64,000 bases of DNA. Origin: Phycomyces blakesleeanus NRRL 1555(-) (Eukaryota; Mucoromycota; Mucoromycetes; Mucorales; Phycomycetaceae). Shown here piece by piece: positions 34,304-47,943 of this stretch (position 1 is the first letter of the stretch; the number at the start of each line of letters is the position of its first letter). The notes beneath the pieces are model-generated. The model was not told the origin of the DNA, searched no databases, and was given only the letters and a program-made list of their open reading frames with translations. The DNA lies in the NCBI RefSeq assembly GCF_001638985.1, contig NW_017265137.1, positions 585,054 to 649,053 on the forward strand, given 5' to 3'. The translations under genes and the position numbers were made by a program.

Positions 34304-37300
34304 TTAAGAAAAGACAAGGAGAATAATATAAAGTGAATAAAAGAACGGTATGAAGTAATAATAGCAGCGGCAATATAAATAGTTATAGTAATAGAAAGGA
34401 AGAAGAAGAAGGAAATCAAATAATCAGGCTCAAGGTTTTTCGAACTTGAAGTTTGTTATTTTCTGTTCATGGTTTTTGGGGGGAGTGGAGAGGGGGTGTG
34501 TGTGGGGGGGTGGGGGTGGGAAGGACTATAAAAAAATACTAGTAAAAATTACCACTGTAATTTTTTGTTGTTGTTGTTTTTTCTTCTTCTTTTGACTGGA
34601 CAAATATTCAAAGCCAGAAATGAAACAACAATAAATAAATAAATAAATAAAGGAATGATATAGATATTGGATATTGGATATTGGATATATAGCTATGGAT
34701 ACATAAGGTCAGAAAAGACTATAAAAGACTGACGTTTGGAAGAATTTACTTTATGTAACTAATTTTGGCTTTTGGTTTTTGGTTTCCATCACACCCAAAG
34801 ACTTTTGACCTGTTTATGGTAATTTTTTTGGCCAAATTTTGAGTTAAGGGTGCTTATTGGCTGTAATAAGGTTCAAGCTCAAAAATAAAAAAATACGTAG
34901 AAGTTTTGAGTTTCAGACAGTTACTCAAACGAAAATATCTATTTCAATTGGCTGATTACTTGTAAATAAATAAATAAAAATAAGAAAAGCAGAAGAAAAA
35001 AGGGTCTTAGACTATTTTGGGTAGATTTTTCGCAAAAATATTTTATATGCGACTGAGCAAAAGAGAATAAACCCTTTTGCGACAGAAAAAAAAAAAAAAA
35101 AGAAGTTTTGTGACAGAGAAAAAGAAAAAAATATATTTTGCGACAGAGCAAATGCAAAAAAAGAAAAATGAGAGATTGTATTGGCTTAGGATATTCAGAA
35201 TTGACCAAAGACTTTCGTACTTGCGAAGGCCAGCAGCCAAGGTATTCATGGTGATAAGGCTTTTCTTGGAATAAGCTTTCTAGTTTCTTATTTTATGGTT
35301 TTTTTCCCTCTCATCTGTCTGTAATATCAATTTCTTAGTACTTTGCACCGTATCAGACCAATACCTACAAAAATATTTGTAAAGACCGTGATTATTCCCA
35401 CTCATTGTAAAATGTGTTGTATTGTAGAAAAAAATACTAAGTTAATAAAAACCAAGAAAAAAAACTTTAAGTCCCCAAAAAAAATCCCAACCGACGTCAC
35501 GCACTTGACATTTTAACTGAAGGATTAGTATATTTCTTTTATTTCTTTTTTCTTTCTTTTCATTTTTAGTTCAAGTAAGTACTAATAAATATAATATGTA
35601 TCTACTTTGTTATTAGAAGCCCTTTTACTTTGAAACAAGGTATTTTTCTTAACAGAGTACATTTATAGGTTTATAAAGCCTTTACTAATGCTTTTGTTTT
35701 CTAGATTACGGTCATTTTGAGTAGCTCCATTGTGTTCTTTAGCGAAGGTAAATATCTTTATCTTAATAGCTTGAGTTTGTTTTTCTATTATTAACTTTGT
35801 GCTTCTTTTTGCTTTAGGTAAGTCATAGTGGAATCTATTCTTTATTGCTTTCAAGAGGTAAGATTTCAATGTTTGAACATGTCCCATTTTATTATTAATA
35901 TTAATCTTTGTCTTCATTTCTATAGTTTTTGATATTCTCCATCTGTTGCTGTTTCTTTACTGCCTCCGTTCCCATCGTAGTAAACAGTCGTTACTACTAC
36001 AATTTTGGGCTATTACATAGTTTTTTCTTATATTGTTTACATTATTATTTAGTATTGCAAGGGTATTTTTGCTCTAATTTTTAGTTCTGCACTTTTTTGC
36101 GCTTTTTTGTTTCTCAATTTATTTCTCAAATAAAAATTTCAAACCTTTTCAGACCAGATTTTACGTAATACAGATTTTACAAATGAGGAACATTTTTTGG
36201 CCATTTCACAAAATGGGGGGAGGGGGTTGGGGGGTCCTCACGGCTGCTGTGTATTCTATATAAGGAAGGTTTGTTGGCCAACTTGACTACTGTTTATAGA
36301 ATAGTGCGTTATTCCAAAAACAATCTTAAGGTTTACAAAAAAAAATCTTTGGGTGTGATACATATATTCTACATGTGTGTGTAGGCAGGTGCAACAATGG
36401 AAAACTTCCTTTATATAGAAAATGACAATAAAATTATATGAAGATTTGGGGGGTGAAGGAGTTGAATGTTTTGTTGAATTGACTCACTCGATGGTTTAAT
36501 TGAAGTAACAATAGTAATAAATATATATATGTATATATCAAAGGTGAACAAGCAGGTCAACAACTGTATTCAATTGATTGAAGCAAGAATAAAGTAATTG
36601 TTTTTTACACACAGGCTCTTTTCTTGTTTTGTATTGTATTGTATTTTATTATATTATGCTGTGTATGAATGTAACTCATCTTGGTTACCAAAGTTGTCAT
36701 GACAACGATGGTGATACGATAATCCTAAAATAATATGTGTAGCTTGTAATATTCTTTTGTTTTTGCTCTGTCTCTATCCCTCATTCTTTCTCTTTTTTAC
36801 ACCTCTTTATTGTACTAAACAAAGTTCTTAATCTCAGGCACACAACGCCAATTTCTCAAAAACTTCTATTAAAGCTAACCAATGAATAACCAAAAAAAAC
36901 CATTTGGATTTTTAATTTCAATAATCATTTTCAATTTTTTTTCTACAAATAAAAAATTATAAAAAAAAAGGTGGGGAATCCAGGTTGTACCTTTTCTTTT
37001 TTCTTTTTGATTTGTGTATGATGGCATGGATTTTTGTGTTTTGAAATATCACGACTAATGTATAAACTGTATTATAAAATAAAATCCTAAAGCACAAAAA
37101 ATGGAATTAGTGCCAACCTATCTTAAAGAAAAAAAAATAAGCACAAATTTTGCCTTTGCATAGTTATATTGGAGTTAACTTTTATCTTTCTTTTTTTTTT
37201 TGCTATTTTCTTCAATTTTCTTCTTTGCTCATTCCATCGAAATCTTCAGATTTTTTTGGTGGTTTTGGTTTGAAAATTAAAAACTAGAATAAAAGGGGGA

Positions 37301-37473
37301 GGGGGTGTTGAATTAAACTACACTCCCTCTTTTTTTGGCTTCTAAAATCGACATTTATGGGCCGTCACAAAAGCCGTCCTTTTGTCAAAAAATAGGTCAA
37401 GAAAATGGCTCAGAAAGAAAAGAAGAAGAAAAAAAATTCAATTCAAAATCTACACTTTGTCCTAATCTCGATC
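34304..37473. other. Divergent intergenic region, CRAL-TRIO gene / NOC3
   Basis: About 3.2 kb. It contains G/T-rich tracts (34480-34520, 36210-36230), short tandem GATATTG-type repeats near 34665-34690, a degenerate ~30-bp GCGACAGAG repeat (35041-35160), CGACGTCAC near 35492 and T-rich tracts. Weak open frames near 35660-35920 have no recognisable product. Confidence 0.45.
35041..35160 (+). repeat. Degenerate ~30-bp tandem repeat (GCGACAGAG core)
   Basis: Four core copies (GCGACTGAGCAAA, TTGCGACAGAA, TTGTGACAGAG, TTGCGACAGAGC) lie about 29-31 bp apart, separated by A-rich spacers. Confidence 0.5.
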
Positions 37474-40400
37474 ATGCCTCCTAAGAAAGTCAGCAAGAAA
37501 CCCGTCTCTAAACCCAGTACGGGATCCCAGAAGGGAAAGAAAGACTCGGCTCCCAAAAACAACAAGAAACCTGGAGAGCTTACAAAGGATCAAAAAGACA
37601 AAGAAAAGGTTAGACTTTGCTGATGATCACTCTTTACAATCAGAACACAAACAAAACATATGCACGCATTTGAATCCTAACTCAATCATAATGTTTTGTG
37701 TTTATTATAATTATAATTATTTTTACTAATAAAATTAAATGAAATTAAAATATTAGGAGAAATCTCGTCAATTCGTTCCTGTTCCCGAAAGCGCAAACAA
37801 TGAGGATGTCGAATTCTCTGAAGACGATGTTGAGTTCTTTACTGAGAACCAAGATTTCAAGTCCTTTTTACACTCTATGGATCCAAAGGAACTCACAAGG
37901 TAATAACACAGATATATGCATATACATATTTTCTTTTTTTTTAAAAAAAGTATGTAGTACAATTGTGTGAATTTGAATGTGTGTGTGTGTGTATGTGTTT
38001 TTGGATAATTTCAGTTATATCTTTTTAGTCAAAGATTATTTATCGATACTCATTATTATCATCTTTAATAAACAACAATTATGCAGAAATACCAAAAAGG
38101 CCAAAAAGAGTCCCGCCAAAAAAACAGCCACTCGTGCTCCTGTACCTGAACCCACCGAGTTATCATCTTCCGAAGACGAACTCGATTACGACTTTGAAGC
38201 TGCAGATGGACTTGACAGCGATGTAGAAGGTTTGAGTGGAGCTGACGATAGTGAGGAAGATGAGGTAATTGGCGACTCAGACGAATTGGCCGATCTCGAC
38301 GATCTTGAGATGGACGAAGAGGAAATGATGCTTTACGACACCAGAGAGCCATCCCAGAAAAAGGCACAGAAATTGGACGACGAATCTGACGAAGAAATGG
38401 ATTACGAGACAAAACCCCGTAAGATTGCAAATGAGTGGACACGTAAAGACTACCACACCAAATTGCCCATCAAGTTGCCCGGTGGAAAGATCAAACAGGT
38501 TGAGGAAAAGCACGATTCGGATGTAGAAGAGGAAGAAGTTGTCGAAGAAGTTGTCGAAGAAGAAGACGTTGAAGAAGCTGAGGAAAAAGAGGACAGCGAT
38601 AATGAAGTTGCTCTCACAAAAAAGCAGTATATCATGAAGAAAAAGGAAGAGCTTGCACAGATGGCATCCGAAATTCAGGAAGACCCTGAGGCCAGTGTAA
38701 GTTTTAAGCGAGATCATATTATTATTGCTATTTTTGGAATTGGATGGGATATTAAATAATATTTTTCTCTCTCTTGGTTGGACAGGCCGGGCAATTGAGA
38801 TTCCTTCGTGAAGCTTTCAAGGATGAAAACACAACTGTGAAGAAACTTGTTATTTTGACTCAATTGGCTGTCTATAAAGATATTATTCCTGGGTAAGATA
38901 ATTTATAGCTGTAATGATAATATGAAAAGGGAGAAGAAAAAAAGTACTCAAACGTCGCAGCTACCGTATTCGTCCTTTGTCTGACAAGGAAGAGGGTATC
39001 CAGGTTTCCAAGGAAGTTAAAAAGTTGAGAGACTACGAGCGACAATTGCTTCACAACTATGAAGAGTACTTGAAGGACTTGGAGTCTTTGATTACAAGTA
39101 AGTTTCCTATCGATAGATTTAAATGTTGATTTTTTGTATTTTTATTATTATTACGGCTGTGTGTTTGGGTGTGGGTGTTGCTATGATTATTAATTTGGTT
39201 TATTTTACTTTTTTTAGAGAGAAAGATTGATGAAGATTATGAGACTGCCATGATTGCTACCCGTTGTTTGTGTGAATTGCTGACAACCAAGACACACTTT
39301 AACTTCCGTCTCAATATCATGGTTGCCATAGTGACTCGTATGAGCACCTTGAAGTGGAATGAGGCAAGATTTCCGAGATAATAATAGCGATGATTTGATG
39401 CTGTAGATCACAAAACTTTAGGCTCACGCATGACTGGTTTCTTTTTACTCTTGTCTAATATCTATATCTATGCATTTTTATTTATAGATTGCAGAAATGT
39501 GTAACCAGGCAATCATTACTGTATTTATCAATGATGAATCTGGTCGTACTTCGCTCGATGCTGTCAAGATGATGACTCGAATGATCAAGTCCAAGGGTTA
39601 TGCAGTACATGAAAAGGTTATCAACTCTTTCTTGTACCTGCGCCTCAAGGATGAGATGGCACCTGTTGCAAACCAGGCTGATGAGCAAGACAAGAACAAG
39701 AAGAGAAAGAGAGAAGACAAGCCTTTCTTGACAAAGAAGGCACGAAAGGCACGAAAGGAAACTCGTGAAATTGAGAAGGAGTTCCAAGAGGCCGAGGCAG
39801 TTGTCAGCAAAGAAGAAAAGGATAAGAATGTAAGTTTTTTCCACAATACACATAATACATTCTTTACTAACTTGCGAAACTATAGCACACAGAAACTCTC
39901 AAGCTGATCTTTGCATTCTACTTCCGTATCCTCAAAAAACAAACCACATCTCCTTTGCTTCCGGCTGTTCTTGAAGGACTTGCCAGATTTGCTCATTTGA
40001 TCAACGTTGACTTTTTTGATGATTTGCTCAATGCAATCAAGGATGTTATGCATTCTATGGAAGTTAATGTTGATACAAAGGCAGGTAGTCTGTCTAGAAA
40101 GCGCCTGCTCTGTATTATTACAGCATTCCAGTTGTTGTCTGGTCAAGGTAAAGAAAGAGATTAGTCTATTTAATTACCTTTTAAATTTATTTATATTTAT
40201 ACGCATTGTAGGTGAGGCACTCAACTATGATCTCAAGGAGTTCTACAATGAGATGTATGTCTTCCTTCTCAAGGCCGGTTTCCATACCAACCTTGAAGAT
40301 AAGCCCGATACAATGCATGATGCTGAGAGTGAATTGATGATCAAGAGTTTAGAGCTCATGTTCCTCAAAAAGAGACAGGTAAATATAAAAACACGCACAG

Positions 40401-41148
40401 AGAGAGAGAGAGAGAGAGAGAAAAGAGGAAAGGGAAAGACTTGATAAAAGAATGGACGAATGAAGATTAATTACTGATAAATATTTATATGATATAATGT
40501 GGAAATTCGATCCAGATTCCTATCAATCGTATGGCAGCTTTTGCAAAACGCCTGGCTATGTCAGCATTGTACATGCCTAATAAGATTGTACTCCAATGCC
40601 TCGGTATCATTCACAGACTGTTACAGGTAACTAAATCATATACATATATATAAAAGCTATTTTTTTGTTTCCTTATTTGATAAAATCTTGGGGGTGTTTT
40701 TTTTTAAAAAAAATTTGTTCTAATATTTTGCTGCTACTGTTGTTTGTTTTGTTTGTTTGTTTGTTTGTTTGTTTGTTTTTTGCATTATTGTGCTTTTATA
40801 GAAAGACCGTCGTCTTGACGCATTAGTTCAATCCGAAGATAGAGCCGCCAGTGGCGTTTATCTTCCTCTGTTGGGAGATCCCGAATTGTGTAATCCGTTT
40901 GGAACAAGCTTGTATGAGCTTTTCCTCTACCAGGTAAATATCTATATATACAAATACACAGATACACAGATACACCGATAGATAAAGAGATAGATAGGTA
41001 GATAGGTATATATACATAGCTTCAAAAATAAATGCAATATAAGTGAATACAATATAATTTAATATTAATTTATATCTGCTTGTAGAATCATTATGATCCT
41101 AGTGTACGTGCCCTCGCTCAGACACTCCAGGAACCCCAGACCATTTGA
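37474..41148 (+). CDS. NOC3: Nucleolar complex-associated protein 3
   Basis: Twelve exons (37474-37608, 37757-37899, 38087-38696, 38786-38892, 38961-39097, 39218-39363, 39488-39829, 39886-40147, 40212-40378, 40516-40626, 40802-40933, 41086-41148) join in frame to 784 aa. The N-terminus is Lys-rich (nuclear/nucleolar targeting), followed by long acidic tracts around residues 90-260. Then comes the NOC3 core ([41 protein letters not shown]) and a C-terminal CBF/Mak21-type domain ([39 protein letters not shown]). In yeast, Noc3 works with Noc2 in 60S pre-ribosome maturation and nuclear export, and in replication licensing. Start 37474 is preferred; an in-frame ATG at 37405 would add a hydrophobic stretch. 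Intron 6 has a GC donor (GAG|GCAAGA). Confidence 0.92.
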
Positions 41149-44100
41149 GCACAAAATCATTAAAAAGAATGTAGAATAAATCATATCAAAAAAATTGAAA
41201 CGAATTCACAATTACAGTTACAGTTACAATTACAATTACAACCCCAATTACACTCACACACTCACACTCACGCACACCCACACATTCACACTCACACATG
41301 CACACACACACACACACACACAAGCACACAGTTCTAAAATAAAGCAAAGTAAAAATAAAAAAACAATTAAAATTCAAGATAATTAAATATCACATGAAAA
41401 GTGTATGAAAATTTTCTTGCATTCAAACAGAGAAAAAGACAGAAGAAGAAAAAGAAGAAGAAGAAAGAGAGAGAGAGAAAAAATAGAAAGTAGGGTCCTG
41501 ACCTGGGAGCCCTTTTGTGTTTAATAATTAAAATTTGACACATCAAAACAAATTAGAATTGGAAACATACTACATTAAAACACGCTAGACAAAATAAAGG
41601 TTTCTCTTTTGCTTTCTTTCTTTATTTTATTTTTCGTGATTGCACAGTGTAAATTTTCTTTTTTTTTAAAAGAAAATCAATACAGTACAGTACAGCACAG
41701 TACAATTCAGTGTGTGGTGTGTTATGTTCTGTCAATTATACATATTACACATCTAGTGGTCCCATAAATGCACCATGAATAATTTGTAATAAAATCAAGT
41801 GAAAAATGTACAAACAATAAGAGCAGAGTAAAATCAAATACAATTTAAAGGATAAAATTTTATTACAAGGTTTTAAAACTAAATAACCATAAAAAAAATT
41901 GGTCCATAAAAAGGTCATTGTATTTCCTAACCAAAGAGGAATAAAACTGCACCACCAAAAGAATCAGATCGTCAAACCCTTTAACTCCAAGTGACAGAAT
42001 GAACAATGGGATTATATCCTAGTATAATTATACACTACTTTTATATATATACAATATACAATATATAATATATATAATTTTATCAATTCTTTGGTTGCCC
42101 TCGTTTTCTAAAAAAAAATCGATCAGTAAAACGGTAATAATTCCTGGTTTGTCCTACAAGCTTCTTTAAAATAACAAAATATTAATAATAAAATAAACAC
42201 TTGGGCAACATTTGATCGGGTTCTAATTCTAGGCAAAATAATGAGTTCTTTTTCTTTTATATTTATTTTTGGGATACGAGATTGTCGGGTGATTCAATTG
42301 CTTCTTACATAATCTCACACCATCAATAGTTAATAACAATTGTGCGTATAAACTATTCACTCTAGTAACCAAAATAATTTCAATAATTGGGTGTCTCAAA
42401 TATGATACAAAGAGGTTAACTTCATATGATTCCAAAGAAGAAAAGAACGAACGAACGAACGAACGAACGAAAGCCAAGTACTTGGTGCGATCATATAACG
42501 TGTCAAACGGAGGATCGGGTTGGACAATGTTTGTCTTGGCCAGATTATAATTGTATCAATTATTATTAGTCTTGTTTTTTTTTGTTTTTGTTTTTCTTGC
42601 TGAAGCTGTTGAATTACACGTGCGGATTGTAGCACATACTTCTTTATCTTTACAAGATAAATGAAGAACAATATGAGATATAGAATAAAATACTACTATC
42701 GTTGGTATTGTCAATGTACATTTGAGAAGAAATTTTTTTAAAAAAATATTAAAAAAAAAAACATGATGTGAATTGGTTTTGTAAATGTACTTCTTTGATT
42801 AGAGAGTAATTTAAATCTTAATGATGTAAACATTTATATAAAATAGAAAAGGAGGACAATAAGGAAAGAGACACATATAGCTGCATATACATCTATAATC
42901 ATTTACTATCGGTGTCATACAAGTCTAAGATTGCGTATACTTTTTGTGTGTGTGTGTGTGCTTTTAGGTGCTTGAATACATGTGAAAGAGACTCAACAAA
43001 CAAGAAAAGAAGGTTCAATATTTTTGCAATTTTTATTTTTACTATTATTTTGGACATTATCTAATATGCGAGTTATCTATTTCATGCGATGGTGACAGAA
43101 GCACGATTGCAAGTTGGTTGGATAATAATCATAGCAATTAACCGTCTTTAATATAATAATATATCTATATTACATAAATTGGGTACCCAGAAACGTGGGC
43201 AAATAAAAAAATTACTAGCATTGTATTCCTCCTATCTATTGAATTATCTTACTGCAATACATAGCAACAAACTCAACCAACCCGAAAATAACTAGTGAAA
43301 GCGTCTTTCAAAGAAAAACTAAATGATGATGAGGATGATAAAAAGGACTAAACGGTTACACTACTTTACTCACATGTCAAAAGGTTGAGAGTCTTGTTGT
43401 TTTTGGAACAAATTTTGGGTTAAATACACAAAAGAGGGAAACCGCGGAAGATCACAAAGATAATAAGGAGCTATATCAACAAAAAATTCTCCCTCCCTCA
43501 TTTGTCTTCCCCCCCACTAAAAACTATCTATCTCCCTTTATGTTTATCTTTCTCCATATCTACCTATCTTTGTGAAAGTCTAATAAAGAATGCCAACTGC
43601 ATATCTTTGTGAACATGTTAGCCACGCTACTTCAAAAAAAATATTAAATTAAAAAAAATAATAATAAATATATTTATGGTCTGGTCTTTATGGTGTACCT
43701 GTGGTACGACGTTTGTGGACTTGAATTTATGAGTCCTTATTATGGGCATATGTCTATTTTATTCAGAAGAATGTATATATAATGTCGTTCGGGCATATAA
43801 AGAATACAAATAATATATAAAATCAAAATCAAAAGCAAAGAAAGCATGCTTTCTTGTTTGGCATAAGTAAAAGAAATGTATGATGTAAAAAGGCTAAATA
43901 AAAAATCATCCAACGCTGTAAAATAAGAAGAATAACAATAAGAATTTTACATGAAAATAACAGAATAAATTGAAATGTCTACATTCAATAATAAGAATAA
44001 ATATTAAAACATATATATATGTATATATATAAAGATGATATAATATAAGAAGAAGAATAGAGATAATGAACAATACAATGGTGTTTCCAAAATGAGTAAT

Positions 44101-44383
44101 TTAGTTGTGGGGAAAAAAAGCGTGGGATGTCTGTGCACCGATAAAAAGTCAAAGCGTTGATAAAACAGAAATATATAAAAATAAAATACAGAATGATGTG
44201 TAAAGAAGTATAAAATCAAGAAGTAAGTAAGGAAAAGGAGTAAGTAGATAAGATGTAAAGAAGGGAGATAAGAAAAAGTGAGAAGAATTGTGTGTGCAAT
44301 TTCATTGTTTTTTTTTTTGTTTTTTTGTTTTTGTTTTTTAGGATTTCTTTTTTGGATCAATGATTTTTGATAGGTGGTTGATT

Positions 44384-44384
<1 letters not shown>

Positions 44385-44416
<32 letters not shown>

Positions 44417-44439
44417 TTGTTGTTGTTGTTGTTGTTGCT
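44385..44439. repeat. Trinucleotide repeat (GAT)n then (GTT)n
   Basis: A tract of GAT triplets running into GTT triplets; imperfect GAT units continue to about 44465. Confidence 0.9.
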
Positions 44440-44576
44440 GTTGATAATGGTGATAATGATGATGATTTTTGATGGGCAAATGTACGTATATATGGATAAA
44501 GGTCTGTCGTCTGTATTTTGTCTAAGGGAGTGATCTGGAGATAAGCAAAGTGGAATGGCCTTTTGAATTGGAGATT

Positions 44577-44824
44577 TTAAGAACGAGGAGAAACGGGACA
44601 ATACTACAAGAAATTTAAATAAAAACTGCGTCAATTATATTTAATTCAATTCATTTGAATTAATTTTTTTTCTTTGTTTCTTAGTTCAATTGACTTACTC
44701 TTGTCTGGTGAACGTGGGAACCGCAAATCTGACATGATGCTGAGCCAACCCAGACAGCCTGGTTCACGCAAAAGGTGCCCTTTGATTTGGCATCATCTTT
44801 AACCAAAGTAATAGGGTTCAACAT
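44577..44824 (-). CDS. Possible 50-aa Cys-rich small protein
   Basis: Two exons (44824-44699 and 44603-44577; donor GTAAGT, acceptor TTGTAG) would give about 50 aa. The core CQICGSHVHQTRYC has the spacing of the CxIC-x-S-x-VHQ...YC segment of CRIPT-type zinc proteins. The rest of CRIPT (the N-terminal CxxC pair and the C-terminal KKGICAMCG block) is missing. It may be a truncated relic, an independent small gene or chance. Confidence 0.28.
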
Positions 44825-45863
44825 GGCAAATATATTTTATAAATTTTTTATATATTTTATAATTTTTTTTTCGATAGCTAAAGTAAATGTAGCTTCTTTT
44901 TTTTATTTATTTTTTGATGTAAAGAGGTTATATTTATATATGAATTAAAAAGAATATAGGTATTATTTTTGAATGTTCTTCTTTATTTAAAAAAAGTAAG
45001 AGAAAAAAAAACAAGGCTCTTTTTATATATAATTCCAAGTGTCAATTCAATTCAGTCCAATTCAATTCTATTCAATTCAATTATATATTTATATATTTAT
45101 ATATTTATATATTTATATATTTATATATTGTGGGTCCTCTATTTTCGATTGTTGATGGACTTTTGTCAAAGATCTCCATTTGGATCTTGCACAAGGTTAC
45201 ACCCTTTACACGCGTGGCACATTGGGGGGAGTTGGAGTGGGAGTGGGGGGGAAATGGAGGGAAAGTGAAGAGAGGTTGATAACAAAATGTTATATGTGTA
45301 TAGATATCAACTTATCATAAATATGTAATGATTAATATGTTCCCAAAAAAACAAATACAGTAAAAGAGTGGAGGTTTTTGAATCGAAACAATAATAACCT
45401 ATTTATTCTACACTCAAAAGTACACACAGATACTGTATGAATTAGGAATTATGAATTATGAATATTATTTGTTTCAATTTGTTTCAATTGACCTTTACTC
45501 TGTGTCCTTTTAGTTTTCTGTTCGACACATGTTTATTGTTAACTATAGTCAAAAGAAGATGATAGCAATAAGAATTCAATGCCGCTCCTATCAAATTATT
45601 ACGATTATTACGATTATTACCAAATTATACTACACTACACTCCACTCCACTAAATTATACTACACTATACTTCTATTCTTGTCAATACGCATATAATTAT
45701 TACGTACATATATAATTATAAATTTATTTAAATAAAAAATAAATTTTACTTATTTGAATTGAAATCAAAACTCCAAATTTCATGTTATCAAAGTAAATCA
45801 GAATATTACAGCTACCTCAAATTCGGATTCTTGTACGCTACTTACTACTCATATATATTCTTC

Positions 45864-46018
45864 TGTACTTGTACTTGTACCTGTATTTGGACCTGTATTT
45901 GGACCTGTATTTGTACCTGTACTTGTACCTGTATCTGTATCTGTACCTGTATCTGTTCTTGTACCTGTACATGTCACTTGTACTTGTCTTTGTACTTGTC
46001 TTTGTACTTGTACTTGTC
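45864..46018 (+). repeat. Hexanucleotide repeat TACCTG/TACTTG
   Basis: About 25 six-base units of TACYTG/TATYTG type, read as Tyr-Leu or Val-Pro alternations in shadow frames. No gene is implied. Confidence 0.85.
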
Positions 46019-47469
46019 ACCCACACTAAGCTCTGTACCCACTTGGTTTTCTTTACACACCCAGCTGACACATTAACTATCACAAACAGTGTGTTAGAAA
46101 GAATGCATGGTTATTCTTTTTCTTCATAAGTTTAATATTAAAACTTATGCGTATGCTTATGTTTATGCTTATGACTAGGATCATGATCATGACCATGATT
46201 ATTATTATTATTATTATTATTATGATTGTGGTTGTACTATGTTAGAAAGAGTAAGATCTTTTTTTCTAACACATTTTATTACACCTTCTACTACCTTCTC
46301 CAAAAATAATAATAAAGTAAAATATATGTATAGAGGTACACGAAGCGCACCAATGCATATTTCACTTCATTATACACAAAGTCTAAATGACTGTAATCAA
46401 TAAAAATCAAATACCAATTTAACAACAATAAAAAAAAACTGACAGAAATAAATGCAGAAATCATACGTTTGAATCTTTATACAAACATTTATACAATGAA
46501 TTCCAGCCATTTGATTATTAATATGATTCTAAAATAATAATAATTACATATGTATATCTTACACCTCTTCCTTTAAACCAAGCCTAATTACTATATCAAT
46601 GTATTCTTAACGCGACAAGATAAAAGGTATATATATATCTATATAAAAGACAAGATTATAAAGAAAATTTGAATCTATACTATGCGGTAAAGGTGGTGAC
46701 AAGAATGGGGATTTTCAAAATTATCATTGGGATTACCAATTTTTTCCACAAGTGGAACTACCTTGGCCAGATTACAATGTAGCAAATAATAGTGAGACAT
46801 ACATCTTTCATATCTGTAAAAAAGTTCTTATAATAAAAATAGTATCTATCAGTACTGAGTGAGTATGTTGTATTATACTTATCATCTAAACCTACTGTCT
46901 ATTCGTTCATATATAAATCCTGCCAAAGGTAGTGTCCCAAACGATGCCTCGCTTTTTTCAAAGACCTTCTTTTGTTCTCTTTTCCTAATTAAGTCTATAA
47001 GAAGTTTCATCATACTTTGAGTCTTTTTTTTTCGATCTCTTCTATTAATTTCAAGATACTATCACATTATCATTCCATAAAAAGAAAACAACTATCTGCC
47101 CACACTTTACGGTATGATAAGCGTGCTTATTTCTTTTTATTTATTTTTTTATTTACAGCACAATAATATGCCGCTCGGACACTTTTCAGCGATTTATATT
47201 ATTGGAAAGGTCAAGGTTTCTTCTTTCTTGTCTAGCTTCATAGCACACAACCCAATTCACCTTTGTCCAATGTTCTTTTCTATATTTCTCGATGAATTTC
47301 CAATCATTGGTCTTAGAAATGGTTTTGGATGATGGTATCGCAGTGATGTATTTCTAATGTAATTCTTCTATCAAATGCAGCACATTCTGAAGATAGCCCC
47401 CTGTTCATTTCTTTTCAGCTCTAGGCTCAGGAACTTCCTCCAGCAGAAATGATATCACTCGGGTGAAAT

Positions 47470-47943
47470 GTGATGTCGACTTGCTGCAAACAATGTCAAT
47501 TGCTCCTTGCTTTCATTCTTCATTAGCTGCTTCATCTCGGAATACACGTCCAGCAATTCCGTACTACAGTCTAAAAGTTGCATCTCTTTCTTTCTGTTTC
47601 TATATTTAAAAAAACGCCCGAGTGCATTTAGAGGATGTAGCGGTTGTTGGTCTAAATATGCAAAAGTAGTTTCTGCACTAATATAATGAATCTTTTATGC
47701 CCATCAATGAAAATTCACCCGCTTACTGAATGGTCTCTCACATTCGTAAGTGAGATCCTTGAACTCCTGATTCGTGCTGTTAATACAGAAACCTATTGAA
47801 ACAGGTAACATTGGATATTGTTTTCTGATCATCAAACAATATTCATTTAAGCGACCGAAAATGGTACCATTGACTGCATATTGGACTTTGATGAGCATAG
47901 GCAGTAATGTTTTGGCTTCTTCGCGGTTAACTGGGCACTAAAC
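47470..47943 (-). pseudogene. PD-(D/E)XK nuclease-like fragment, decayed
   Basis: The minus strand reads PMLIKVQYAVNGTIFGRLNE, then PMLPVSIGFCIN, a broken stretch, then AYLDQQPLHPLNALGRFF and a Lys/Glu-rich helix, ending TGA near 47470. I recall mucoralean repetitive proteins with the same order: an IEVQ-type motif, RLxxYC, a PxxLxFC strand and PLxPLxALGxFF. They resemble PD-(D/E)XK transposase-type nucleases. The Glu of the ExQ motif appears as Lys here. The frame changes between the two halves. Attribution is from memory of motifs, not from an alignment. Confidence 0.45.

Larger units (their letters stand above)
41149..47469. other. Low-complexity intergenic DNA downstream of NOC3
   Basis: AT-rich, with many microsatellites: (CA)n at 41251-41330, (GAAC)n near 42443-42470, GAT/GTT triplets at 44385-44439, TATATATTT repeats at 45081-45129, TACCTG/TACTTG repeats at 45864-46018, and ATT triplets near 46200. 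Open frames inside these tracts are compositional artefacts. Apart from the small frame at 44577-44824, I see no gene. Confidence 0.5.

Noticed and set aside
37405..37473. Upstream in-frame ATG for NOC3
   Set aside because: It would add a Lys run followed by a hydrophobic stretch not expected in NOC3; kept only as an alternative start.
41251..41330. CA-rich tract as a CRISPR-like or satellite array
   Set aside because: Simple dinucleotide microsatellite with no repeat-spacer structure.
44338..44634. Frame with runs of Asn and Ile
   Set aside because: Produced by the GAT/GTT triplet tract; no conserved block around it.
45838..46129. Open frames on both strands with Tyr-Leu or Arg-Tyr-Lys repeats
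   Set aside because: They are translations of the TACCTG/TACTTG repeat and have no flanking coding sequence.
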